Shown in pieces: positions 31,662-41,699 of a stretch of DNA of 64,000 bases (its first letter is position 1; every line of letters begins with the position of its first letter). The position numbers and the translations under genes are program-made. The notes beneath the pieces are model-generated. The model made no database searches. It saw only the letters and a list, made by a program, of their open reading frames with translations, and had not been told where the DNA came from. Source of the DNA: Argyresthia goedartella (Eukaryota; Arthropoda; Insecta; Lepidoptera; Argyresthiidae); assembly GCA_949825045.1 (NCBI GenBank), contig OX463816.1:14193579-14257578 (forward strand), written 5' to 3'.

Positions 31662-32039
31662 TGGTTTTATTGATTTTTTATTCTACAAAACAAAGATCTT
31701 AGAAATGCCATCAGTAGCAGCGACAGTATTAAAAAACATGATTTACTGAAGACGGAATGGAAAATTCCGGAAAAAAAAAACCTTGGCAACCCTACGTGTT
31801 TTTTTTAATATTTAAATTAGTTTTAAGAAATAAGGTGAGCTGTCTTCCCTTTAACGTTCTACTCTCTAAGGAACAACCTGTATATGCCTAAGAATTAGGG
31901 AATTTGAAAGGAAACATATGAATTATCAATTAATTGGATTTTGTTAGTAAAATATTGGTAATGATAAAAAGATTACCACAAATTTTTTAAGTCAATGGGA
32001 ACAAAATATTCTTCGGTACAATTTTTTGTAAAAATATGC

Positions 32040-32290
32040 TGATTTTGGTGCGTATGTCCGGATTTCTGTCCGTATGTCCGGTTTTCGGGCTGTTCTCCAC
32101 TACAGGCCGCTATTTCTCAATCGATTCTCGTGATTTTTTTTTAAGCAGGGTCGATAAAATTGTATGGATTTTTTTAGTCGATTCTGTTTTTTTTTTTTCT
32201 TCAAAATGGCCGATATTTGGGATTACAAAGCTATGGTGCGGTACTTTCATACTCCTTGTACGCAACCAGGTGCATTCATAAGTTTGCTTG
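32040..32290 (+). repeat. GGTTCCG-type repeat, variant fragment
   Basis: TGTCCGTATGTCCGGTTTTC, CAGGCCGCTATTTCTCAATC and GTACGCAACCAGGTGCATTC are degraded blocks of the dispersed family. A related stretch lies at 38500-38640 (AAATTGGCACACAAG, TTTTTTAGTCGATCGCG). Confidence 0.5.
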
Positions 32291-32456
32291 TGGCAAGAAA
32301 ATGCAGTCGAGTTTTTTTTTAAATAATAATTTCACTTGTTCATCCGATTAACTTCAAGGGGTCGGGGGGTGTGAGGGAGTTGAAAATAATAAGATTAAAC
32401 AGATGTACAGCTCAAAAACCCGCTAGTTTAGTTTATGAATTATCGTCATAAACATA

Positions 32457-32671
32457 AACATTTACATACCAGCACATACATTGCTTCTGGCCTCACACTA
32501 GGATACCCTGTGTCGTGGGAACCAGAAACAGCGACGTCACATACCACATACATACACATACAAACATCCAAGACCTGTTTTTTTTTTTCTCTATCCCCAG
32601 CCGGGGATCGAACCCGGGAGCTCTCGCATGGAAGGCAGGGGCCACAACCGGTGCGCCACAGAGGTCGTCGT
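32457..32671 (-). mobile_element. tRNA-derived SINE family 1, copy a
   Basis: On the minus strand CGACGACCTCTGTGGCGCAC (A-box region) and GGGTTCGATCCCCGGC (B box) form a tRNA-like head. The body is GTCTTGGATGTTT, then the 3' domain ACACAGGGTATCCTAGTGTG and GCAATGTATG. The head is a Pol III promoter, not a tRNA gene. Confidence 0.88.
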
Positions 32672-32811
32672 AATGCATTGGATTAAGTGAAGGCTATGGT
32701 GACATACCAGGAGAGCTTCTCAATGATTTATTAGCGTCAGTTTGATGATGGAAAAGTCGAGAGTATTCTTCAATTAATTAAGACATCCTATATTAGTGAT
32801 TTGGGTATTTT

Positions 32812-33665
32812 TAGGGTTGCTTTGAGAAACAAGAAACCCTTATATTTTCGTCAAGTCTGTCTGTCCGTCCGTCCGTCCATCCGTATGTCACAGCAACTTT
32901 ATGCGGAAACTATTAACAATATCAATAATAATAATAATAATCATTTATTGCAGGCATAAAAGCCCATAGAATAAATTACACAGTATGTGAACAATAAAAT
33001 TAAATAAAAATTCGAATAAATAATTACAAAATAAAAATGACTAAAATTTTTAAAAATACAAACACACACCCTCACATACACTAGCACAGCAGGGGAAGAA
33101 GGACGAGTGCCTAGGCTACCCACTTGCGTGCATTAAGTCTACACAGTTGAAACTTGGTATGTAGATGCATTCTGTGAACCGCTTTACGATTTTTATACAG
33201 AAACTGAAAAATTAAAATAATTAAAGGGGGCTCTCCATACATGGAACTGAAACAAAGAAATATTATTTCATCAAACCTATATGTGCGGGGTGTCTATAGA
33301 GAGATATTTGAAAATATGTTGACGTTTCGCAACCATTTTTCCTTCAAAAAAAATCGTTAAAGAGACAGACCCTTCCAAAGTGGAAAATTGTGTCCTCCCC
33401 CTCTAACTTTTAAAGTAAGAGAGTGAAAAATCTACGAAAAATACATGCTGTGTATCTCAATACACACTTTCAAAGAAAATTAGTTTAAACAAAATAAAAT
33501 AAGCAGTTTTTAAGATATAAAATATTTATTAAAAACCGCAAAGATAACTTTGTCATTCATACAAACACTATGAAAAACAAAGTTACAACAGAAACATTCA
33601 GTCACATAATTACTTCCTACAACGGAACCCTTCATGGGCGAGTCCGACTCGCACTTGGCCACTTT
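32812..33665 (+). repeat. GGTTCCG-type repeat (second subtype), split by a LINE end
   Basis: TTAGGGTTGCTTTGAGAAAC, CCGTCCGTCCGTCC and CAGCAACTTTATGCGGAAAC, then resuming at TTGAAACTTGGTATGTAG and running to GAACCCTTCATGGGCGAGTC and CGCACTTGGCC. It is the intact-order counterpart of 6786-7340 plus 10145-10278. Confidence 0.75.
32925..33143 (-). mobile_element. LINE 3'-end fragment with (AAT)n tail
   Basis: The plus strand begins with ATCAATAATAATAATAATAA then TCATTTATTGCAGGCATAAA, and the other side is the continuing repeat (TTGAAACTTGG). The inverted (ATT)n tail and position between the two halves of the older repeat indicate a short 5'-truncated LINE. Confidence 0.55.
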
Positions 33666-33669
33666 TTAT

Positions 33670-34100
33670 TTATAGTAACTTGTGCATTTGCTCTCGGGAA
33701 GCATGACTTGGTGAAGTAGAGCTGATGATGAAGTTTACGGATGGCCACCGGGACTACGCCATTGTAGGTTGGTGGGTTGGGTTGGTAAACAAAGGGGGAT
33801 ATTTAACTGTAGCTCAAATTTAAATTATGCAAACGAATTATATTCAGTGATTAACCTACCGTATACTAAAAAACTAGCTTACCTTTCTTACACAGTACAC
33901 AACAAATATCTGGCTTTTCGAACACAAATTCCGTTTTCGATACAAAAATATTCTTATAAAATAAAATAAAAAGCCATTTATTCCCAATTTGTACACACAC
34001 AAACACATAAATTTACAACATAATTATTACATTCTTATTCTTTCTTAAATATTTCATGCTTAAAGTAATCATTTTGTTAACATATATTTAGGCAGCGTCA
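33670..34100. other. No gene seen
   Basis: AT-rich sequence with short open frames only. Confidence 0.4.
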
Positions 34101-34102
34101 CT

Positions 34103-34358
34103 GACGACCCGAATGGCCGAGTCGGCAGTGACGCTGCCTACGAAACCAAGGGTCCCGGGTTCGAGTCCCGGTGGGGACAAATGTTTGTTTGATGAGAACG
34201 GATGTTTGTACCGTAGTCATGGTTGTTTATCTATCTAAGTATAATATTTCTCTATATAAGTATATATATCGTTGTCTAGTACCCAAGATACAGGGAATCC
34301 TAGTTTGGGGCTAGATCAATGTGTGTAAAAGGTGTCCAAGGTATTATTATTATTATTA
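34103..34358 (+). mobile_element. tRNA-derived SINE family 2, copy a
   Basis: Head GACGACCCGAATGGCCGAGT with A box TGGCCGAGTCGG and B box GGGTTCGAGTCCC. The body includes GATGAGAACGGATGTTTGTA. The 3' domain is AGATACAGGGAATCCTAGTT and TGGGGCTAGATCAATGTGTG. The tail is (TAT)n. Confidence 0.9.
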
Positions 34359-34578
34359 ATTTTCAAAATTAATAAAGAATGGCGGTTTTAATAAAATAAA
34401 TAATTTCGTAGGCTTTATTTATACTCGTTTCCCTACCAGAAAAACCGCATATGATTATGGTTCAAAAATCAGTACCGAAAAAATACATCTCCTTTCATTT
34501 TATATATTATTAATGAAAGAAATAATTATTTAGTACATTTAATTCAATATTATTTATATTTAATTAATAAATCTTATC

Positions 34579-35490
34579 CTAGTTTAATTGGGCACCCATA
34601 TTTGGGTATAGGCCTCCTCCATACTTTGCCATATCAGTCTATTTTTGGCTTGCCTCGTCCAAGTGTGACCTGCCACCTGCACAATGTCGTCGCACCAGCG
34701 TCGCCGGGGTCTGCCTCTTGCCCTCTGCCCGTCTTAAAACGGGGTGTAAAGCAAGGTGACCCGATTTCAGCAAAACTGTTTACTGCTCTACTGGAAAGCA
34801 TCTTTAGAAAGCTAGACTGGCATGAAATCGGCATAAATATCAACGGTGAAAAACTCACTCATTTAAGATTCGCAGACGATATCGTAATCCTGACCGAAAA
34901 ACACGAATCTCTACAAATCATGTTGACCTCACTCGATCTAGAAAGCCGCAATATTGGTCTCAACATGAACCCTTCTAAAACAAAGGCGATGACAAAAGGA
35001 GAAAAGAGACACATCCGACTAGGAAATGGGAACATAGAATACGTCAGTGACTACATATACCTTGGCCAACTAATATCCTTCGAAGATGCAATTTGCAAAG
35101 AAGTAGCCAGAAGAATATTACTGGCCTGGAAGAAATACTGGTCCCATAAAGACGTCTTCAAAAGCAGCATACCAGTACACCTGAAAAAGAAGATCAAGGA
35201 CAACACAGTACTACCAGGTCTGCTATACGGTTGCCAAAGCTGGCCCCTGACTAAAGATGTCGTAAGGAAGTTGCTGGTTTTTCAATGCTCCACCGAGAGA
35301 TCAATGCTGGGCATAAAACTAAAAGATAGAGTGAGATGCTCTGAGATACGAGGAAAAACAAAAGTGACAGATGCTGTACAAATGGCGTGCAGGCTCAAAT
35401 GGAAATGGGCTGGCCACATAGCCAGAACAACAGACGGACGCTGGAGCGAGCGAGTCCTCCACTGGCACCCAAGAGACGGGCAGAGGGCAA
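34579..35490. mobile_element. RTE LINE copy with internal inversion (twin priming)
   Basis: 34579-34735 is the element's 3' end in minus orientation: GGGCACCCATATTTGGGTAT, GCGACGACATTGTGCAG-type sequence. 34736-35490 is the preceding RT region in plus orientation. The same point of the element (GACGGGCAGAGGGCA) is found at 35474-35488 in plus orientation and, inverted, at 34719-34733. So the copy is a 3' segment plus an inverted 5' segment that meet near one position. Confidence 0.85.
34736..35490 (+). pseudogene. RTE LINE reverse transcriptase, inverted 5' segment
   Basis: Encodes VKQGDPISAKLFTALLE, the catalytic FADDIVIL, LGLNMNPSKTK-like sequence (NIGLNMNPSKTKAM), YIYLGQLIS, VLPGLLYGCQSWPLTKD, ERSMLGIKLKDRV and WKWAGHIARTTDGRWSERVL. 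This is RTE-type RT palm to C-terminus. The open frame seems to start upstream, but codons before ~34736 come from the oppositely oriented 3' segment, so it is a chimera. RT N-terminal motifs and endonuclease are missing. Confidence 0.88.
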
Positions 35491-35499
35491 AATATTCTT

Positions 35500-35815
35500 A
35501 GTTAAACTAAAATACTATCTTGCACTCAAAATTCTCCATCCATGTAACGGAATTTCTAAATTCGTGTATTTTGCTTCACCACATTAATTCAGGTTTACTT
35601 TACCAAATTATATTTAACAATTTTATCTTTCTTGAACCTAAAAAGCTTACTACTATACCTAATTTTTTTTTCTGATGCGATTTAATGATAATCCCAAAAA
35701 ATTATATATTGTCCTATTGGCATAAAGACCTGCCTTAATCATGTAATGAAAATTTTGAGGCTTTAATTAGATGTAATTAGAAAATATTAAACCGCACATC
35801 AACAATACTGATTTG
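35500..35815. other. No gene seen
   Basis: AT-rich sequence without recognised features. Confidence 0.4.
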
Positions 35816-35817
35816 CA

Positions 35818-35925
35818 CAGCAAATATCAGGGCGAAGTCGTGCGGTAGCTTAGGTGAAGGGTAAAGGGGGTGAGCGAAGCGAAGCCCCCTTTATCCTTCG
35901 TGTAAGGTTCAACATTTATAAGAGC
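35818..35925 (+). repeat. Stem-loop repeat, copy 2
   Basis: GCGGTAGCTTAGGTGAAGGG leads a stem 35856-35870 paired with 35885-35899: 15 positions, 14 Watson-Crick plus one G-T. The loop TGAGCGAAGCGAAG is at 35871-35884. Flanks AGCAAATATCAGGGC and TAAGGTTCAACAT match the inverted copy at 58972-59070, so the repeat unit is ~100 bp. Confidence 0.8.
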
Positions 35926-36459
35926 AAAAGAAAGATAAAATGTTTGAAGATGTAAGAGCATAAGGAACATAAGTGTTTTTGTTGAACAATTTTGCTGTGC
36001 AAATAGGGCATATTTTATGTGCGACTAAATACTACCCGATTTCATTTTGGTTTTTTATATCGCATTTGCAAATAAAAATTGTTTCGAAATCTTATTTACC
36101 GTTCTTTGTTGTTATTATGTTTGCATTTAGGTGTTTTTTGATTGATTGATTAGATAATAATGAATGATTAAATGGTGTTTTCATTATTAAAAACGTTTGG
36201 TAAAGCTTTTGTAGTTAATACAATAATTGTTAGGTTTACATTCAGTTTGAACAATTTATTTTGTTTTGCGGGTAAATTCTGAGGTGCAGTCAGTATTTTT
36301 GTTGCAGTTTTGAGATATTTTGATCAAAAAATCGGGGATTAATTGTTTAGCGTTTAAACACATGCCGTAAACAAATAGGGTTTGATTGAAACATGATTTT
36401 TAAGCTATACTTTTTTATTTAGCCAAACTGCATACATTTCCTATCCTCCAACAAGCGCA

Positions 36460-36476
36460 CCCCCCCCCCCCCCCCC
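36460..36476 (+). repeat. C17 homopolymer
   Basis: Seventeen consecutive C directly before a 5'-truncated SINE family 1 copy. Confidence 0.9.
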
Positions 36477-36575
36477 ATCTGGTTCCCACGACACAGGGTA
36501 TCCTAGTGTGGGTCCAACCAGAAGCAATGTATGTATGCCTGCCTGCATGTATGTATGTGAATGTTATGTTATGTT
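36477..36575 (+). mobile_element. SINE family 1, copy b (5'-truncated)
   Basis: CTGGTTCCCACGACACAGGG, TATCCTAGTGTGGGTCC and AGAAGCAATGTATG, then a GTATGTATGTGAATGTTATG tail. The tRNA-like head is missing. Confidence 0.8.
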
Positions 36576-36605
36576 ACACTATGAGTATCTAACGCCTCGT
36601 CAATT

Positions 36606-36918
36606 CGTCAATCAACCCTCGTTACCATTTCGACGCGTTCCTCGAAAACTCCAACCAGGGTTCCGTAATCAAAACTGATTAGATTACTTCATTACGGTTT
36701 TTTACAAAGGCCAAAGCCTTTCCTTAAACTTCATTAATAACATTGAGGAAAGTTTGTAAATTTTTTGGGAGACCGGAATAATTAAAAGAGTTGCTCAACT
36801 GCCACGGATTCTAAATCTGAAAGCTTAAACAGCTTTTGGGAGATTTTATCCCGTCCGTGGGCGGTTTCATTTAACGATGGTTTGGTCGATACAGCAATGG
36901 ATTGAGTTGAAATCAGAA
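36606..36918 (-). repeat. Dispersed repeat Y, copy 1 (main part)
   Basis: Aligns with the reverse complement of 52150-52460: CGAAAACTCCAACCAGGGTT, GATTAGATTACTTCATTACG, AAAGGCCAAAGCCTTTCCTT, AAACTTCATTAATAACATTG, GTCCGTGGGCGGTTTCATTT, CAGCAATGGATTGAGTTGAA. The remaining ~55 bp lies at 37228-37285 after a 309-bp interruption that contains no recognised element. Confidence 0.7.
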
Positions 36919-37227
36919 TAGTCAATACATACATACACAAATAGTAAAAATATATCAATTTTATTTATCTAGATGCTATTGTTGTGTAAATGGTTTTGAT
37001 TTTTTTCTCGCAAACTACGAAAGTTAGTGAAGGTCTGATTGCATATTCTGGGAGCTCAAAATCATGCCCAAATGCGCTGTGAGTTTCACCTCTCTACTCG
37101 GACTTTGCACTGCTGGTGTTTTATTGCGTTTTTGTCGAAAACCGCTCGAGCTCAAATTCTTCTTCTTCTTAAAAAACTTTGTATTCTGGAGCCCCCTTTT
37201 CTATGACTTAATACTGCTAACTTCACA

Positions 37228-37285
37228 GAGCTTACAACTTGTACAAACGAAGATGTTGTAGAAGAACACTTTTGAAAGTCATAGT
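37228..37285 (-). repeat. Dispersed repeat Y, copy 1 (distal part)
   Basis: ACAACTTGTACAAACGAAGA and TGTTGTAGAAGAACACTTTT are the inverted counterpart of 52098-52150. Confidence 0.7.
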
Positions 37286-37323
37286 TAAGGACTTCAGACA
37301 AATACAAATTAAGCAAATTAAAT

Positions 37324-37576
37324 TGACGACCCCAATGGCCGAGTCGGCAGTGTCCTTACCTACGAAGCCAAGGGTCCCGGGTTCGAGTCCCGATGGGGGC
37401 AAATATTTGTTGATGAGAACGGGTGTTTGTACCCTAGTCATAGTTATCTATCTAAGTATAATATTTATCTATATAAGCATGTGTATCGTTGTCTAGTACC
37501 CAAGATACAGGGAATCCTAGTTTGGGGCTAGATCAATATGTGTGTAAATAGTGTCCATGGTATTATTATTATTATA
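37324..37576 (+). mobile_element. tRNA-derived SINE family 2, copy b
   Basis: GACGACCCCAATGGCCGAGT, B box GGGTTCGAGTCCC, GATGAGAACGGGTGTTTGTA, 3' domain AGATACAGGGAATCCTAGTT, TGGGGCTAGATCAATATGTG and a TATTATTATTAT tail. Full length. About 90% similar to copy a by eye. Confidence 0.92.
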
Positions 37577-37579
37577 AAT

Positions 37580-38025
37580 ATAAAATTTAAAGTAATAAAA
37601 AGTATCTATGCGAAATACTAAATATTTTGTATTCATATTCAACTACAACATTATCTTATAAAGTTACTAAATGGTTCATTTCTAATTATCTCCCAGGTAA
37701 GCCTAGTCCTAGGCCAACCTCTAATATTTCCATTCTATTGACTACAAACAGAATAGCAGATCGTCTTGCCTGTTTCTCGTAATTGGATGCAGTGAGAGCA
37801 ACACAGGGTCCAGTAATTAGTTCTAATCTCACTCTTATATGCAGAGCTTAAATGCTTAGCCGGCAGTCGCAGCGTCTAACTAATGCGATGGAGGCTATGA
37901 CAAGAATTTCGAGCTTTACACACAATGGGCCAAATGAATAAAGAAAAGTAAGTGTAGTCTTTTATAACATTCTTAATAAATATAATTACAAAAAAGGTAA
38001 CATTAAATTAAACACCAATAATATT
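37580..38025. other. No gene seen
   Basis: AT-rich sequence, no convincing ORF or recognised repeat. Confidence 0.4.
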
Positions 38026-38028
38026 ACA

Positions 38029-38200
38029 TTCATGCATAGCGTTACACATTTTTCTCATACGGGATGGTAGACGCACAATTGTGTCCACTTAGCCAGTTGA
38101 ACAATACTCAATTTTGCGTGATAGGGAGCTAGCCCATCGCCGGAGCTATGGAAATTGAAGGTAATTGACCGAGCGTGCGAAGCGAAGTCAAATTTGTACA
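38029..38200 (-). mobile_element. SINE family 3 fragment, copy 1
   Basis: The plus strand CATGCATAGCGTTACACATT, TCATACGGGATGGTAGACGC, ACAATTGTGTCCAC and GGAGCTAGCCCATCGCCGGA aligns with 60470-60600 and 42515-42640. The 60-kb copy keeps a tRNA-like head. Confidence 0.6.
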
Positions 38201-39126
38201 GCATTACAGTGACACCAAGGCGCTGTACACATTACAATACAAATTTATAATTATACATTTTATACGCAAGTAATTTTAGTATGCCTTCTTTTGGTCGTCA
38301 TTAATATCAGTCAACATGAATGTGTTTTCGTGGGTAAAAGAAAGTGATTTTCGTGAATCCATCGAGTTTCTTTAATAGCTAGCATATATTTAGATGAACG
38401 GAACGCTTTGTCGTTAATTTTGGTGACTGAAAATTGCATCTCTTTTTTTGTGGTTTCTCTGGCGCTGTGAAAATATTACAGAGTGTTGTTTTGTATACCT
38501 GCTTCAACCACTGCAAAGCTATTTCTGGCATGAGTCTGTTCTCGCCTACAGGTCGCATTTTACAACCGATTTCTACAAAAATTGGCACACAAGTTCTTTG
38601 ATTTTTTATGTTTTTTTAGTCGATCGCGATATTTGGTTGGGGTAAAAATAGGGTGGAAAAGAGGGGAAGTTTGCTGTAGCGTTATTTATCGACGGATTTC
38701 AATCAAATTTAAGAGGCACTCTAAGGAATTCATTCTAAACAAGATGTTGTGAAAAAAAAAGGGGGAGTGGAGGGAGTAGCACTTCGGTGTATTTTCGACC
38801 CCCCTGTAACTTTGTTGTACAAAGCTTGACACCTGAATTTTCTGTGACTAAAAGGCCACAATTTAAATGGGAAAGTTCTCAAAATTAAGTCATTCTGAAC
38901 CAATAGATTGGAAACGATAGCCGTTCAAAGTTCCGTCATTTTGTCACTGGCTGACGCATCATCGATCATCAAAATTCTAATGTAGGTACTTCTATCAGAC
39001 CTACAAGCTTCAAAAAAAAAACGTGGTCTACTGTTCTCCAATACCAAACCACTAGTAATATCATAAAGGACAATAAGGGTCGACAGACTAAAGAACATAA
39101 GCCAAAAATAGGTAGGTCTAATGCGC

Positions 39127-39233
39127 GGCGTATAAGTTGAACCAAAATGGCGGCATTTGCGCAGGTAAAAATGACTGTTTTAGATACATTTTACCCTGCG
39201 CAGACGCCGCCATTTTGGTTCAACTTATACGCC
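39127..39233. repeat. Long hairpin (foldback), ~46-bp arms
   Basis: GGCGTATAAGTTGAACCAAA, then ATGGCGGC...TGCGCAGG on the left is mirrored by TGCGCAGACGCCGCCATTTT and GGTTCAACTTATACGCC on the right, with a 17-bp centre. The outer 28 bp are perfect. The rest has two changes and a one-base indel. Confidence 0.88.
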
Positions 39234-39239
39234 GGATAC

Positions 39240-39900
39240 TTTACTAACTTCGCATGTAAGTATGTTAACTAAGTATATAAATAATTTGCCTACACCTATA
39301 CTAATTAAAGGTTTCCTATTTCATGCAAAACTGGAATTAAATACTTATTTAAGACCAAATACCTACCTACGCAAATAAAGTTCTAATTTCTTAGTAGGTA
39401 CCAACTAACACAGGCGTCGGGCGCTCCGAAAGAGCAAACCACACAGAATTACGTCTCCTGTTTTCACATAAAACAACTCGGGTTTGTCACATGCTGATAT
39501 GTATTTACCTTTCCCTGTTCTTCAGCGAGCGCTGAGCTGTTAAATTTAATGACAAAACACTGTGCTACGAATGTCGAGTACCTATTTGCACAGGTGTCTG
39601 TAGTTCGCGGCTTCCTTGGAAATTAATGCTTTTGTCAGAACTGTCGGGATAGAACCCTACCGATCTATTAGTATGCCTAGGTAGAACGACAAAATACGCT
39701 GCAATAGTTAGCGTCATACATATTGTCGTATAATTCAGGTTTAAATCTTAGCATAATTGATTTGTATTAATCTCTCTATCTAAAAATTGGTCTACGTAAT
39801 ATGTCGTTACCGTGTGTCTAATGTTATCGACAATCAACTCCTCACGCCCCATTTATTCATGTCAAAGACGTCAAATAAGATGTTTAAAGCAAACCTTAGT
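39240..39900. other. No gene seen
   Basis: AT-rich sequence without recognised features. Confidence 0.4.
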
Positions 39901-39906
39901 CGCAAT

Positions 39907-40100
39907 AACGACCTCTGTGGCTCTGCCTGCCAATCGGGAGGTCCCGGATTCGATCTCCGGCTGGGGATACAGAAAAAAAAAACAAGGTCTTGGATGTTTT
40001 ATGTGTGTGACGTCTATGTTTCTGGTTCCAACAACACAGGGTATCCTAATGTGGGGCCAGGGGAAATGTATGTGCCTGTTTATGTTTTATGTTAATAATA
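39907..40100 (+). mobile_element. SINE family 1, copy c
   Basis: ACGACCTCTGTGGCTCTGCC, GGATTCGATCTCCGGCTGGG (B box with changes), AAGGTCTTGGATG, AACACAGGGTATCCTAATGT and GAAATGTATGTG. Close behind it lies the tail of the LINE at 40112. Confidence 0.85.
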
Positions 40101-40111
40101 CATTTCAATCA

Positions 40112-41185
40112 GTCAATAGTCAATAGTCAATAGTCAAAGTACTTTATTACTGTAGATATTTACATATACTTAGCAAACGTCATTTTTTGCCTCTTCTCTA
40201 CATTGGACCACTGTGGGAGAAGAAGGGCGTAGAAACTCCCACAGATTTATTTTTAGATCTCTTTTAAAAATAGGTTGTGCTTAACTAATACAAATATGAA
40301 AAATTTAATTGTTATGATTAATAAGCAGGAATAAATAATTACAAAATTATTAACAGCAAGGTCTGTGTTGAGCCAGATTAACCCCATACAGTCCTGTCAT
40401 TTAAGTAATCTTGAACATTGTAATATCCCTTTTTCGACAAAGTCGCTTTAACATGCTTTTTAAATTGCTCAAATGGCAATTTCAAAATCTCCAGAGGTAT
40501 CTTATTGTAGTAGAGAATGCACTGACCCTTGAAAGAATTGCTAACCTTCGCGAGTCTAAAACGGGGCGCACATAGTCTGTGATTATTTCTTAGGTTAACA
40601 TTACAGCTGTCGCTAAGTTTGGAAAATGTTGTAAGGTTCTTGCGTACATACATTATATTTTCGAAAATAAATTGACTAGCTACTGTTAGTATGTCAATTT
40701 CTTTAAAAAGCTCTCTTAAGGAGTCTGTTCGTTTTAAATTATAAATTGCTCGAATAGCTCTTTTCTGTAAAATAAAAATAGTTTGAATATCCGCTGCTTT
40801 CCCCCACAACAAGATACCATAGGACATCACACTATGAAAGTAACTAAAATATACTAGCCTAGATGTAGCCACATCCGTGCTTTGTCTGATGTTCCTAACA
40901 GCGTAAGCCGCAGAACTTAATTTACCAGCCAATTTATCTATGTGGGGTCCCCACTGCAATTTACTATCAATGGTTATTCCAAGAAACTTCGTATCATTTA
41001 CCAATTCTAACGTGCTGTTGTCTAACACCAAACTGGTCTCAACTTGCCTGACATTTGGAAGTGAGAATTTGATACACTTGGTTTTACCAGCGTTTAACAA
41101 TAAATTATTAACTGTGAACCAATTCAAGGTTAAAGAGAATACACCATTAACATCATCAAAATCTCCTTTTTGTCTTTCAGTCAAG
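40112..41185 (-). mobile_element. LINE family K, copy 2 (longest)
   Basis: The minus-strand LINE ends in repeats of ATTGACT (plus GTCAATA, 40112-40137). The 3' UTR and ORF are nearly identical to 17448-18393. It extends ~125 bp further 5' than that copy before it is cut at ~41185, where an RTE tail begins. Confidence 0.88.
40378..41184 (-). pseudogene. LINE family K reverse transcriptase C-terminal part (copy 2)
   Basis: 268 codons, open to its stop. FSLTLNWFTVNNLLLNAGKT and KCIKFSLPNVRQVETS continue into LGITIDSKLQWGPHIDKLAG and VMSYGILLWGKAADIQTIFI. W(F/C)..N.L.LN..KTK is the segment just after the RT catalytic YADD box, so the break is directly 3' of the active site. Compared with copy 1 it has a few substitutions (for example SYG against SDG). 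The conserved GILLWG keeps SYG here, so copy 1 carries the odd residue. Confidence 0.87.
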
Positions 41186-41695
41186 TCAAGTCAGCCCACA
41201 TTCACCGACTGCTGGGTAGAGGACACTTCTTCATCACGCCACCCACTCCGGTCCATAGCCTCCCGCATCCACTGCCTCCAGCTATGGCGATGCTGTCATC
41301 CGTCCAACTGGCTGGTGGCCTGCCCACTGGCCGTCGTGCGGTTCTGGGTAGCTACTCTGTAAGCGCTTTGGTCCACCTTCCGTCAGCTCTCCTTGCCAAG
41401 CGTCCTGCCTACGCCCACTTCAGTCTCGTTATTCGTTTGCCGACATCGACTATCTTAGTGCAACGTCTTATTTCTGTATTGCGAATACAATCCTGAGGTC
41501 TGCCCAGCATGGAACGCTCCATGGCCCCTTGTGCGAGTTTAATTTGGTTCATTTTCGCCTTTTTTAGCGTCCATGTTTCGGCACCGATTGTAAGTGTGGG
41601 CAGGACACATTGGTTGCAAACCCTAGTCTTCAGGTTCTGCGGGTTCTTGGACATGAGGACGTTTTTGAGCTTTCATAATAAAGTTACTTGGCTGT
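41186..41695 (-). pseudogene. RTE LINE C-terminal fragment and 3' end
   Basis: The minus strand from 41654 encodes MSKNPQNLKTRVCNQCVLPT, ETWTLKKAKMNQIKLAQGAM, ERSMLGRPQDCIRNTEIRR and KRITRLKWA, the RTE region L...V.NQCVLP....G.ETW through R...I..L.W. The 3' end (AGCAGTCGGTGAATGTGGGC) reaches a CTTGACTTGACT tail at 41186, next to the family K LINE. It belongs to a different RTE subfamily from 34579-35490. Confidence 0.8.
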
Positions 41696-41699
41696 AAAT

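Larger units (their letters stand above)
29942..31880. mobile_element. Inverted-repeat DNA element with a LINE nested inside
   Basis: Left end CAGGGTGTCCCTTAAATAAT then CGTTAAAGGGAAGA. The right end inverted is CAGGTTGTTCCTTAGAGAGT then the same CGTTAAAGGGAAGA. TA flanks both. A second inverted pair lies inside (AGATAACAGTTTTGTTACTA at ~30059 against its complement at ~30910). Without the nested LINE (30945-31661 plus one target copy) the element is ~1.2 kb and non-coding. CAGGGTGTCC ends with TA targets suggest the Tc1/mariner group. Confidence 0.7.

Noticed and set aside
32457..37576. tRNA genes at GGTTCGATCC / GGTTCGAGTCCC sites
   Set aside because: Each site is followed by a long conserved non-tRNA body and tail, and recurs in several copies. 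They are SINE heads.
40378..41184. A host gene of 268 codons
   Set aside because: Near-identical to the copy inside the gypsy element and carrying LINE RT C-terminal motifs, so a LINE fragment.
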